Of a stretch of 64,000 nt of DNA, positions 27,735 to 36,239 are shown piece after piece (position 1 is the stretch's first letter; each line of letters begins with the position of its first letter). Source of the DNA: Bordetella genomosp. 5 (GTDB lineage: Bacteria; Pseudomonadota; Gammaproteobacteria; Burkholderiales; Burkholderiaceae_B); assembly GCF_002261475.1 (NCBI RefSeq), contig NZ_NEVN01000010.1, positions 62,001-126,000 of the forward strand, given 5' to 3'. The position numbers and the translations under genes are program-made. The notes below the pieces were generated by a model that worked only from the letters and a program-made list of their open reading frames with translations, was not told where the DNA came from and ran no database searches.

Positions 27735-28223
27735 ATGAACGCTGACTGGATCGAACCCGCCGACTTTGCCTCGGTACCGCTGCATTCCACGGCCGAGCAC
27801 GTCTGCATGCCGCCCCTGCAGGGCTATGACGCGCAGTTGCGCATTGCCGCGCCCGCCAAGGTGCGGATCCGCGCCGACCATCCGCTCGCCATCCCCGTCT
27901 GCGCCCGCGGCATCCTGCCGGCCGTCGAAGACCCGCAGAAGCCCGGCTTCGTCGCCAAGGATGTGCAAAGCGGCAAGGTCTATCGCGGCATTGCGTTCGA
28001 CTACTCGCGCCCGCCGCTCGACAACGTCGAGGTCGACCCCTCGGAGCCGCGCCCCTTCAAGAAGGTCCCGCTTCCGCCCGGCCTGACCGTCGAGACGCGT
28101 TTCTCTACCGACATGGTGCGCACGCTCAACCTGCCCACGCGTCCGGCCAATTACGAGGTCTACATCGAGGTGGACGGGATCCGTTCGAATCAGGTGAACA
28201 TCGAGGTCGAAGAAGCGAAGTAG
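27735..28223 (+). CDS. VgrG-2-linked small protein, candidate immunity or accessory protein
   Basis: The 162-residue product starts MNADWIEPADFASVPLHSTA and has no signal peptide or membrane helix. It alternates short hydrophobic strands (AKVRIRADHPLAIPVCARG, SGKVYRGIAFDY, ANYEVYIEVDG) with prolines and looks like a beta-sandwich. I do not recognise the family. It starts only 15 bases after the vgrG-2 stop and is followed by a terminator, so it is co-transcribed with the metallopeptidase-like effector. The obvious guess is immunity, but lack of an export signal would fit only a cytoplasmic target or a retained-effector chaperone. Confidence 0.8.
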   Translation: MNADWIEPADFASVPLHSTAEHVCMPPLQGYDAQLRIAAPAKVRIRADHPLAIPVCARGILPAVEDPQKPGFVAKDVQSGKVYRGIAFDYSRPPLDNVEVDPSEPRPFKKVPLPPGLTVETRFSTDMVRTLNLPTRPANYEVYIEVDGIRSNQVNIEVEEAK

Positions 28224-28250
28224 GAATCGTCCCACGCACTCCGCAATGCA

Positions 28251-28280
28251 AAGCGCCTGGTTTTCACCAGGCGCTTTTCG
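28251..28280. terminator. Bidirectional Rho-independent terminator closing the tssJ-vgrG-2 operon
   Basis: AAGCGCCTGG and CCAGGCGCTT form a perfect 10-bp stem around a TTTTCA loop, followed by TTCGTTT on the plus strand. It lies 27 bases after the small partner gene and about 45 bases from the 3' end of the convergent DUF2235 gene, so it can serve both. Confidence 0.85.
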
Positions 28281-28323
28281 TTTGCGAGACGCAGAGGAGG
28301 GAACGGCGGCTAGCGCGTGCCCA

Positions 28324-30633
28324 TCAGGGCGCGCTCGCCATCGGGCGTGGTTGCGTCAACTGTTCCTGGCGCTTCATGAGATCGTCGACACGCTGCGCAT
28401 CCTGCATATCCTGCCCCCGCTGCTGCATCTCCTTCTTGAAATCCGTCTTGCCGAAGATGTCCTTGTCGCGCAGGCGGAAATACAACGTCGTGCTGGCCAA
28501 CAAGTGATCGGGCCAACTGCTGAGCATGGCGTCGTGTACGAGCCAATCGAACAGTGTCATGACCTTGGGCGGCAGCGGATTGGCACCCGTAGCGGCCTCG
28601 CGCCAAACATTGAGCAACTTGTGTTGCAGCTTTCGCTCGGCCAACATTTCGGAGAACGGATCGCTCTGAGGCGCGGGGCGATCCTCGACCGGAATATGGG
28701 CATTGCGCGCATCCTCTCTACGCTGCATCTCCGCTTGACCCTGAAGGATGCGCTCCACCGCCTCAGGCCGATTCTGGATCATCCATTCTTTGTGCGTCTC
28801 GATGCCTTGCACGAATTTCTCGGATTTTTCGAGCGTTTCAATTTCTTCTTCGAGCCGCTGCCAAAGCGGCTTGAACCGCTGCGGCGGCGCCTCGCCCCGG
28901 CTCATCACCGCCCGATCCCAACGCTCCTCGTGCAGCGCCTGCAACTCCCTGATTTTCTGCAGTTGGGCAGGCCGCGCCGGATCATCGTCATCCATCATGG
29001 TGATGTCCCGCACGGCCTCGTCCAGCTCCTGCTTTACCGTATGGTGGTCGCGATCCTTGATCCATTCCTCCGCGGCATCGCCCAACTCCGTCTTGAAAAC
29101 GGGATCTTGATACCGCACCGCGAGCCAGCGTAGAAAGACCTCCATGTGCGGCATCAGGTCAGCACCCGGTTTGTACGGCACGACCTCCCGATAGGCTTCG
29201 ACAAGCTCCTGGATTTGGAAGCTCTCGCCGTCCGCCTGCATCGGCGCGCCCAACATAAACTGCAAAAAGACTGACTCGCGCTTGGCCTTCAGACCTTCGA
29301 CGCTGTAGAAAGCAGCACCATTGCTCAATGCCTGGTTCAGCATATCGCGCAGCGCCACGCGCGACAGCTCTCCGCGAATACCCAGCGCCCCCTCCGGGCT
29401 GACGCCTGTCACATCGCCGCTCGATCCTGGATACAGGTATTGCTCACCCCGTGTCTTCTCGAGGCTGTCCATACGCTGATTTCGCCGCAACTCGTGAGCG
29501 GCCGCGAAATGAACGCAGCGTTCCACTGCGGCCGGAATAGTTAGCGTGCGGTCCTTGTGAGTTTGCTTGAGCAAATCGGTGAATGGCAAGAAACCGAGGA
29601 AAGTGTTCTCGTCCATGATGGACGCAACAGAATCGAACAGCCCCATGAATCGAATGGCAATCGGCGTATTTGGCCGATTGATGGTCGGATCGCCCACGAC
29701 GGCGAGATCGACTTCGCTGCGTCCCTTGAACTTCTTCACGAGATCGTTCACAAACTGCTTGGCAACGACACCCCCGCGATCGCCGCCAAACACGGTAACT
29801 TCGATCCGGACAACGTGACCTTCTGCATTCACGGCCTCATAGGCAGCCCTGAATTGCCGGATTGCCGCGTCCACGCGGACATCTACACCGGTGCCCATCA
29901 GATAGGCGATGGTCTCGTTGTCGCGGATGACCGGGACCCCCTCCATTATCGTGGCCTTCGCGGTCTCTTTCACACCTGTCCAAGCCACCTTGAGAGGGTT
30001 CTTCTTGAAACTCGACCACGCGCCCCGCAAAACACCGCGAACCCGGTTGCTCAGCCGCTCGCCGTCCATCACGTTCCAGATGCGCACGGCCTTTTGAGGC
30101 AGCGTCTTCACATCTTTCACGACGTCCTTATATGCTTTTACAAGCGGCTGGTAGGAGCCTTCCTTCACGGCCTTTTGCGTTGCGCTGCGCAAGCGCTTCA
30201 TCAGGTCATGCTCCGGCACTTCATCGAGCCGCATTACATCTTTTCCGGCCCCAATCGCGCGCTTCCCTGCCTCGCTGGCGAGCTTAGCGCCAGCCGTGGT
30301 GGCCGCGTAGATGAGATCGTCGTTCTTGGCGTCCTCGTTGAGCTCGGTGCCCAGACCCGAGTAATAAAAGCGGAACCAGTGCTGATGCTTCGGCCTGTCG
30401 AAATCGTCTTCGGCAAAGTGCGCCTCCCAAAGACGGCTGATATTGGAGAAAAACGTCGGATGCGGGCGGTCGACATCCCGATGCCTGCCGAAGCCATCGA
30501 AGAAAAAACCCATGCGGATAACGGCGCCGCACTCGCGGCAATCGTCCTTGGGATACGCAGCCTCATTTTGCGCCATGGCCTTCAAAACAGAAGCAGGCGT
30601 ACGGTCCGCAGCACCAGCGCTCTGATCAGCCAT
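28324..30633 (-). CDS. DUF2235/Tle1-like T6SS lipase-fold effector with Asp at the nucleophile position
   Basis: The 769-residue protein has the DUF2235 layout. The N-terminal MGFFFDGFGRH resembles the family FFDGTxN opening. FMGLFDSVAS matches the catalytic-Asp segment and VHFAAAHELRRN the catalytic-His segment. The nucleophile elbow, GFSRGA in Tle1 phospholipases, reads VFGGDRGGVV here, so the Ser is replaced by Asp285. The C-terminal half is charged and helical (about 560-760) with no family I can name. It is the last gene of the vgrG-3 module and overlaps the upstream lipoprotein by eight bases. Position argues for a Tle-type antibacterial effector delivered by VgrG-3; the substitution argues against classical serine hydrolysis. 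Confidence 0.82.
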   Translation of the reverse strand: MADQSAGAADRTPASVLKAMAQNEAAYPKDDCRECGAVIRMGFFFDGFGRHRDVDRPHPTFFSNISRLWEAHFAEDDFDRPKHQHWFRFYYSGLGTELNEDAKNDDLIYAATTAGAKLASEAGKRAIGAGKDVMRLDEVPEHDLMKRLRSATQKAVKEGSYQPLVKAYKDVVKDVKTLPQKAVRIWNVMDGERLSNRVRGVLRGAWSSFKKNPLKVAWTGVKETAKATIMEGVPVIRDNETIAYLMGTGVDVRVDAAIRQFRAAYEAVNAEGHVVRIEVTVFGGDRGGVVAKQFVNDLVKKFKGRSEVDLAVVGDPTINRPNTPIAIRFMGLFDSVASIMDENTFLGFLPFTDLLKQTHKDRTLTIPAAVERCVHFAAAHELRRNQRMDSLEKTRGEQYLYPGSSGDVTGVSPEGALGIRGELSRVALRDMLNQALSNGAAFYSVEGLKAKRESVFLQFMLGAPMQADGESFQIQELVEAYREVVPYKPGADLMPHMEVFLRWLAVRYQDPVFKTELGDAAEEWIKDRDHHTVKQELDEAVRDITMMDDDDPARPAQLQKIRELQALHEERWDRAVMSRGEAPPQRFKPLWQRLEEEIETLEKSEKFVQGIETHKEWMIQNRPEAVERILQGQAEMQRREDARNAHIPVEDRPAPQSDPFSEMLAERKLQHKLLNVWREAATGANPLPPKVMTLFDWLVHDAMLSSWPDHLLASTTLYFRLRDKDIFGKTDFKKEMQQRGQDMQDAQRVDDLMKRQEQLTQPRPMASAP

Positions 30634-31402
30634 TCTTCTCTCCCGGTGGCAACCCAGTTCTCTTTAACTCCGTCAGCCGCTCCGCGGACAGGGTCTCCAT
30701 GGCACTTGCGAACTCTCCTGGCTGCCTATCCTTCTTGTTAAGAACCGCTGCGATCGCCGGGTCTTTGTCGAAGTCCGAGGCTACCGTGAAGTACATCTTC
30801 ATGTACTGACGCATGTCTTCCCCGTCCTCGATCCGGTATTTACCCCAGGAGGTTTTAGTGACACGCGCGATGACACGGGTCAGCTCAACCCCATCGCGGA
30901 AATCCTGCAGCGCAGGCCGATGCTCGCGCCACAGCCAACGCGCAGTGTCCACAATCGGAAGTCGGCCATTCATCAGCTTCCGGCTCAACGCGATCTCAAC
31001 GTGTTCATCGGGATAGACGTGCATTTCAAGATACAGCGGCCCATCTCCCTCTGGCGGCACCGTGGCTGGAAAGCTGACATCCCTTTTCCTGACAAAGAAG
31101 TGCTTATCAACATCTTTGTCATACAGGTGATTACGCAACACCTCGGAATCCACCGCACGCCACTCTGCTTTCAAATCCGTACCGCGGAGCGTGTAGCAGC
31201 AGCTCACCGAGCCACCTCCCGCGCCGACGCTCACCTGGCTCGTCGCCGCACGCCCCCCGTCACTATCGGAAAGCCTCACCCAGTCGATGTCATACTGTGT
31301 GTAGTTGTAGGCGATAAAGCTAACACCGCGATAAACGGGTTCGCTCTCGCATCCTGCCAGCAGCCCGAAAGACATCAGGACCGCCATCAATACTCTGCGC
31401 AT
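30626..31402 (-). CDS. DUF3304-type lipoprotein, candidate immunity protein A
   Basis: The start at 31402 gives a clean lipoprotein signal, MRRVLMAVLMSFGLLAGC (Cys18). The mature protein has EPVYRGVSFIAYNYTQYDIDWV, a CCYTLRG motif and VTKTSWGKYRIEDGEDMRQYMK, the DUF3304-like pattern found beside Tle effectors. It is 258 residues and paralogous along its whole length to the next lipoprotein. Its end overlaps the DUF2235 start by eight bases. Periplasmic lipoproteins of this kind bind and block secreted phospholipases in characterised systems; immunity to the DUF2235 protein is inferred from linkage. Confidence 0.82.
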   Translation of the reverse strand: MRRVLMAVLMSFGLLAGCESEPVYRGVSFIAYNYTQYDIDWVRLSDSDGGRAATSQVSVGAGGGSVSCCYTLRGTDLKAEWRAVDSEVLRNHLYDKDVDKHFFVRKRDVSFPATVPPEGDGPLYLEMHVYPDEHVEIALSRKLMNGRLPIVDTARWLWREHRPALQDFRDGVELTRVIARVTKTSWGKYRIEDGEDMRQYMKMYFTVASDFDKDPAIAAVLNKKDRQPGEFASAMETLSAERLTELKRTGLPPGEKNG

Positions 31403-31477
31403 ACTCGCTCCAAATGAGATCGCGTTGTCGCGATCGCGGCGCATTGCCATCCTCCGCTGCACCGTGTTCTCTTAACA

Positions 31478-32257
31478 CTAGACATTCTTGTCTCCCGGTG
31501 GCGTGCCCGATGCCTTCAACTCAGCGATGCGCTGCGCCGACAGCGCCTCGACCGCCCGGGCGAACTCGCCGGGCTTTCTATCGGACTTTTCCAGCACCGC
31601 CTTGATGCCGGGGTCTTTGTCGAAATCGGAAGCCACGGTGAAGTACAGACGCATGTACTGCTGCATGTCGCCCTGCTCCTCGATGCGATACTTGCCCCAT
31701 GAAGTTTTCGTCACCCGCCCCATCACGCGCAGCAGCTCGTACACGTCCCGATACTGTGACAGCGCGTCTCGGTGATTGGCCCACAGCCAGCGCGTCGCCT
31801 CGACGATGTCGATTCGAGTCTGCCCTAACAGCTTGCGCGTAAGCGCAAGCTCGACATGCTCGTCCGGGTAGATATGCATCTCCAGGTACAACGGCCCGTC
31901 GCCGGTTGGCACCTCCGAGGGCGGAAACGAGACGGACTTCTCGCGAGCAAAGAAGAACCGCTCGGTATTTCCCTTGTCCAGATTGGCGTGAAGTACCTCG
32001 CCGTCCACGGCGCGCCATTGTGCGTTGAACTCGGTCCCTTGCAGGGTGTAGCAGCACGATACCGATCCCTCACCGCCACCTACGCTGACCTGCATGGTGA
32101 CGGCGCGCTGACCCGATGCGTCAGTCAAGGAGACACTGTCCAGGTCATATTGCGTGTAGTTGTAGGCAATGAACCCCACACCCTTGTAAACCGGCTCGCC
32201 GTTGCAGCCCGCCAGCAGAGCGATCCACATCAAGCCGGCCATGCGAACCATGCGCAT
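31478..32257 (-). CDS. DUF3304-type lipoprotein, candidate immunity protein B
   Basis: The 259-residue protein starts at the ATG at 32257 (MRMVRMAGLMWIALLAGC, lipobox LAGC, Cys18). It repeats the architecture of the neighbour: EPVYKGVGFIAYNYTQYDLD, SVSCCYTLQGTEF, GPLYLEMHIYPDEHVELALTRKL, VTKTSWGKYRIEEQGDMQQY and a final ELKASGTPPGDKNV. A long in-frame extension upstream overlaps the DUF4123 gene and has no signal, so it was not used. The two copies probably arose by tandem duplication followed by divergence, as is common for immunity genes. Confidence 0.82.
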   Translation of the reverse strand: MRMVRMAGLMWIALLAGCNGEPVYKGVGFIAYNYTQYDLDSVSLTDASGQRAVTMQVSVGGGEGSVSCCYTLQGTEFNAQWRAVDGEVLHANLDKGNTERFFFAREKSVSFPPSEVPTGDGPLYLEMHIYPDEHVELALTRKLLGQTRIDIVEATRWLWANHRDALSQYRDVYELLRVMGRVTKTSWGKYRIEEQGDMQQYMRLYFTVASDFDKDPGIKAVLEKSDRKPGEFARAVEALSAQRIAELKASGTPPGDKNV

Positions 32258-32328
32258 GACTCGTTCCGGATGCGATCGATAAGCGATATGGTGTGGAGCT
32301 CGGCGCGCGGCGTACATCCCTGGCGCCC

Positions 32329-33324
32329 TCAATTGACGCTCAAACGCGGGGCGCGCTCCGCCTCGTCGCGCCCGGCGTCCGTCCGCGGCAACGTGTCCCA
32401 CACCGAGTCGGGCACATGCGCCAGCGCGGCCGACAGGCCGCCTTCGAGGCCGGGGCGGTAGCTCCGCAGCCCGGCCTGGATCAGCGGGTGCTCGTCGAAC
32501 ACCGGCGAGATCGACACGCCGCAGGCCACATAATCGAACGTATCCTGATCGCCGCGCACGCCATACGCACGGGCCCGCTCCAGTTGCGTCTGGACCCGCG
32601 GAACCAGTGCATCCTGGTCGGGGTTGCCGGGCAGCAGACCCGGATACAGCCGCCGCAACTGCACGGCGAGCTTGTCCGGATAATCCAGATCGAAAAACAG
32701 CTGATGCTGCTCCGGCGTCAGACGCTGGATTTCCTCGTGCGCGGCAGGCCTGCGCGCGCCGCCTGGCAGGCGCGCCACCGTGCCATCGCGCAGGGGATAT
32801 TGCAACGCGATCATGGGCGCCAGAAAATCCCCGCGCTGCGACGCGTCCCACACCTGCAGCGCGCGGTGCAGGATGCGGCTGTCGTACCAGTGGAGGAAAA
32901 ATTCCTGGCCATCGGGCAGTGCGTAATCGCAGAAGTGCCCGAAGTGGCCGATCAGCGCCTCCAGCGGCGAGGTCGACACGAAGCCCGTCATCGCATAACG
33001 GCCGCCCGCGCGCTCGTGCAGCGCTTCCAGCACCCGCACCAGCACCGTACTGAAGTCGTCATAGCGGGGGCCGCGAAGCACGCCCTGCGAGGCGCCATCC
33101 ACCTCGATCAGCATGGGCGCCACGTCGCCGTAGATATCCAGCCCCGTCCGGGCCCAGACCGAGCCGAAGCTCAGGTCCTCGGCGCGGGACAGTTGGGCGA
33201 GCAGATCCGGATGGCCACGAAAATCCACCACCACGAAGGCGCGGGCCGCCTCGCCATATGGGCCGCGATGATGCGGCAGCTGGTCGAACAGTTCGATAAG
33301 CCCGGCCTGCCAGGATGCTGTCAT
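32329..33324 (-). CDS. DUF4123 T6SS adaptor for the DUF2235 effector
   Basis: The 331-residue protein contains ARAFVVVDFRGHPDLLAQL, a FFLHWYDSRILHRALQVWD segment matching the DUF4123 core (R-hydrophobic-W/Y-D) and an EHHQLFFDL-like helix (EQHQLFFDLDYPDKLAVQL). I chose the ATG at 33324, which has GAGGGGG seven bases upstream, over a TTG at 33339 that would overlap the vgrG-3 stop. It lies directly after vgrG-3 and before the lipoproteins and DUF2235 gene, so it most likely docks that effector on VgrG-3. Confidence 0.84.
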   Translation of the reverse strand: MTASWQAGLIELFDQLPHHRGPYGEAARAFVVVDFRGHPDLLAQLSRAEDLSFGSVWARTGLDIYGDVAPMLIEVDGASQGVLRGPRYDDFSTVLVRVLEALHERAGGRYAMTGFVSTSPLEALIGHFGHFCDYALPDGQEFFLHWYDSRILHRALQVWDASQRGDFLAPMIALQYPLRDGTVARLPGGARRPAAHEEIQRLTPEQHQLFFDLDYPDKLAVQLRRLYPGLLPGNPDQDALVPRVQTQLERARAYGVRGDQDTFDYVACGVSISPVFDEHPLIQAGLRSYRPGLEGGLSAALAHVPDSVWDTLPRTDAGRDEAERAPRLSVN

Positions 33325-33335
33325 GGCGCGCCCCC

Positions 33336-36191
33336 TCAAGCCTTGTCGGTGATCGACTGCACCGACTCCTGGGCGTCGAGCACGCAGGTCTTGCAGACGG
33401 TGAATTGCGGAAACGGATACGGCATCTGCGTGGGCCCGGCGAACTGCTTGTTGCCGGTCTTCACGTCGATGCGGCCCGGCGCGGTGACCGTGATGTTGCC
33501 GCCCTCGATCACGATGCTCGCACCTGCCGCGTTGGCGATGCGGATGCGCGTGGGCGAGGCGTATTCGATACCGGCGTTGGCGCTGACCATGCGCAGATCC
33601 TGCTGCGCCTGCACCGTGAGAATGTCATGTTGCGAGATCACGTCGACCTCGCCGCTGCCCGCGATCAGATCCAGGCCCGACTCAGCGCCGCCCTTCTGCA
33701 CGCCGGCCACCACGCCCAGCGCCTGGCCGGTATGCATGCGCAGCGATCCGACCACGGCCAGGTTCTGGTCCTTGCCGGCCGACCAGTGCACGAGCTCGCC
33801 CGCATTGACCTGCAGATTGCGTCCGGCCGCCTGCGTGAGACCGGCACGGCCCGCCATCAGCACCAGGGGATCCGTGAAGTGCGGCACCTTGCCTTCGGCG
33901 GCCTCGGTGTGTTTGACCGACGCGTCTTCGCGGGCGCCGCCGAGCGCCTCGCCCGACACGGTGCCCTTGATTGCATGTTCCATGGCGGCCAACGGCGCGC
34001 GCTCGCTGTCGAGGCGGCTCGCCCCTTCGGACGCGGTGCCGCGTGCGCTCGCCAGCCGCACGCCCTGGTGCGCCCCCACCACGCCGTCGAACGACGCGGC
34101 CATGATGCCGGCCTGGCCGGCCAGCGCGAGCTGCGCGGTGGCGTCGCCGGCCGGGTCGGCGCCCTGGGCGGCGTAGGTGGTCAGCAACACGCCATTGCCG
34201 CCGCGCACCGCGCCGTAGGCGTCGGTGCGCAACTCCGCGCCCACGCCGCGCACGTTGCCTCGGAAATTGCCGCTCTGGTGGATCAGGTGGCCCAGGTTCA
34301 GCTCGGTATCCGCCAGGCTCGATTTGATCTGCATGCGCAACTGGCTATCCGTGTCGTCGAAGACGATCTGGTTGTAGCCGTTGCCGCCGAATTCCTTGCT
34401 CTTGAAGCCGCTGAGCGCGGCCGCGTTGCGATGCTGGGCATCGCCACCGCCCGCGCCATGCCACGCCGGCGCGTTGCCGCTCGCGAGATTGGCCTGCGCG
34501 CTGGGCTTGCCATCGGCAGCCGCGGCGTAGACGTCATCTTCGGTCTGCGCGCCGCCCTTGCCGCCCGGCGTGGCCGGAATCCCGCCCTCGCCCCGGCCGT
34601 TGTAGAGTGCGCCGACAACGAGCGGCTGATCGACGTCTTCGTCGAGGAACCGCACCAGCACTTCCTGGCCGATGCGCGGCACGAAGCTCATGCCCATGCC
34701 GGCGCCGGCCTGCCGCTGCGCCACCCGGGCCCAGCGGCTCGTGGCGAGGCCTTCGCCCGCTGCCTGCCAATGAAAGCGCACGCGCACGTCGCCGCGCGCA
34801 TTGCGATAGATCTCGCTGCCGTCGCTGGCCTCGATGCCGCCGTCGGCGCTGGTGACGATGGCGGTGTGCACCCCCACCGCCGACGCGCCGCCGCTCAGGC
34901 GCGCGCCCCGCGCGTCCGCCGGCGCGGCGCGCCACGGTCGATCGCAGCGCACGGCGCGAAAGCGATTCGCATAGCCCACCTCGTGCGCGCGCGTCAGCAG
35001 CGCGGGCTCGGGCCGTCCCGGCTCACCGGCGGCATCGGGCTGATCGTCGAACGGCTCATCGTCATCGAAATCGAGGAAATCGTCGAGCGCGCCCAGCCGC
35101 TGCGACAGAGCGGCGTCTTCGTTGCCGGGCAGGTTGTTGATGCCCACATGCTCGAGACGGTCGAGCGCGAACTTCGGTTCGAAGCCGGCTTCGCCCGCCG
35201 GGCCGAGCGGCGACATCTCCTGCAGCGTGAAACGCGTACCGGACCGGAACGTACGCACGTTGCCGCGCCCCAGAAACGTCTCCGCGCGGGCCTGCACGGC
35301 TTCCATCATCAGATTGGCCTGAAACTGCGCGTGGGCCTCGTTCACGAAACCGCCGTGGCCCAGCGGCTCGAACCATTCCAGGCCGGCGTCATTGCCCGAG
35401 GGCGTCGCGAGCGCTTCGCCGGTGACGGCATGCTTGCCGCTCTCGTGCCATCCGAGCACGGTCACGCGGTCCACGCCGCGCCGACGGCGCCGTGCGATGG
35501 CCTGCACCCCATCGCGGGTCTCGGTGGCATGCGCGCGCTGAAAGCGCACGCCCGCGCCCGCCGACTCGAGGTCTTCGGGTAGCGCGCGGCTGTCGGCGAA
35601 GATCAGCACGGCGTGCCGGGCCGGCGCTTCATCGTCTTCCACGGAGGTCCAGCCCAACCCCGCCTCGACGAACAGACGCGACAGGAACGCATAATCGGTT
35701 TCGCGGTACTGCGTGGTGTAGGGGCGCACCGGCAGATCCGCCAGATGCGCGCTGACATCGTCGGCCAGCTTGTAGGCGTAGCCCTCGTAGCTGTCGAGGA
35801 CGTGGCGCACGATGTCCAGCACCGACTGATTTTCATAGATGCGGCTGTTGCGCCGCTGCGTGGCGAGCCAGAGCCAGGGCGCAAGCGTGACCCGATAACG
35901 CGCCATGCCGGCATTGCCGCCCAGCATCTCGGCCGCGCGCACCACCCCGCTGCGACCCACTTCGCTGCCATCGGCGCGTACCGCCCACAACGTGGCCGGC
36001 CGCGACACCATGTCGTCGAGATCGAGCGCGGCATCTTCGGCCAGCGCCACCACGCGCAGCTGCGACAGCGCGGACAGGCCCTCGCGCGCGACCCAGCCTT
36101 CCACGCGCAACGACGACAGCGCGCCCTCGCCCTCCAGCCGGTAAAGGCGGGACTCGGTGTTGGAACTGCCGGCGTTTGCGTTGACGGCCAT
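33336..36191 (-). CDS. vgrG: VgrG-3 spike protein (TssI) with C-terminal CxxC tail
   Basis: The 951-residue VgrG has TTQYRETDYAFLSRLFVEAGL, an acidic insert (LDDFLDFDDDEPFDDQPD, about 395-412) and the gp5-like core (SFVPRIGQEVLVRFLDEDVDQP, VVGALYNGRGEGG). Its DUF2345 tail ends in IVIEGGNITVTAPGRIDVKTG. The last 30 residues, after a proline-rich turn, include FTVCKTCVLDAQES. That short CxxC tail could be a docking segment for the DUF4123 adaptor encoded next; this is inference. It is 48 bases downstream of the proline-rich membrane protein gene. Confidence 0.95.
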   Translation of the reverse strand: MAVNANAGSSNTESRLYRLEGEGALSSLRVEGWVAREGLSALSQLRVVALAEDAALDLDDMVSRPATLWAVRADGSEVGRSGVVRAAEMLGGNAGMARYRVTLAPWLWLATQRRNSRIYENQSVLDIVRHVLDSYEGYAYKLADDVSAHLADLPVRPYTTQYRETDYAFLSRLFVEAGLGWTSVEDDEAPARHAVLIFADSRALPEDLESAGAGVRFQRAHATETRDGVQAIARRRRRGVDRVTVLGWHESGKHAVTGEALATPSGNDAGLEWFEPLGHGGFVNEAHAQFQANLMMEAVQARAETFLGRGNVRTFRSGTRFTLQEMSPLGPAGEAGFEPKFALDRLEHVGINNLPGNEDAALSQRLGALDDFLDFDDDEPFDDQPDAAGEPGRPEPALLTRAHEVGYANRFRAVRCDRPWRAAPADARGARLSGGASAVGVHTAIVTSADGGIEASDGSEIYRNARGDVRVRFHWQAAGEGLATSRWARVAQRQAGAGMGMSFVPRIGQEVLVRFLDEDVDQPLVVGALYNGRGEGGIPATPGGKGGAQTEDDVYAAAADGKPSAQANLASGNAPAWHGAGGGDAQHRNAAALSGFKSKEFGGNGYNQIVFDDTDSQLRMQIKSSLADTELNLGHLIHQSGNFRGNVRGVGAELRTDAYGAVRGGNGVLLTTYAAQGADPAGDATAQLALAGQAGIMAASFDGVVGAHQGVRLASARGTASEGASRLDSERAPLAAMEHAIKGTVSGEALGGAREDASVKHTEAAEGKVPHFTDPLVLMAGRAGLTQAAGRNLQVNAGELVHWSAGKDQNLAVVGSLRMHTGQALGVVAGVQKGGAESGLDLIAGSGEVDVISQHDILTVQAQQDLRMVSANAGIEYASPTRIRIANAAGASIVIEGGNITVTAPGRIDVKTGNKQFAGPTQMPYPFPQFTVCKTCVLDAQESVQSITDKA

Positions 36192-36239
36192 AAAACAGAA
36201 ACCTCGCGACGGACAGGGGAGAACGGGACGACGGGCGGA

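Noticed and set aside
32258-32851. 198-codon N-terminal extension of lipoprotein B
   Set aside because: It would overlap the DUF4123 gene and bury the lipoprotein signal peptide in the middle of the protein.
33325-33339. TTG start for the second DUF4123 protein overlapping the vgrG-3 stop
   Set aside because: A GAGGGGG ribosome site is well placed for the ATG at 33324, and the five extra residues add no family sequence.
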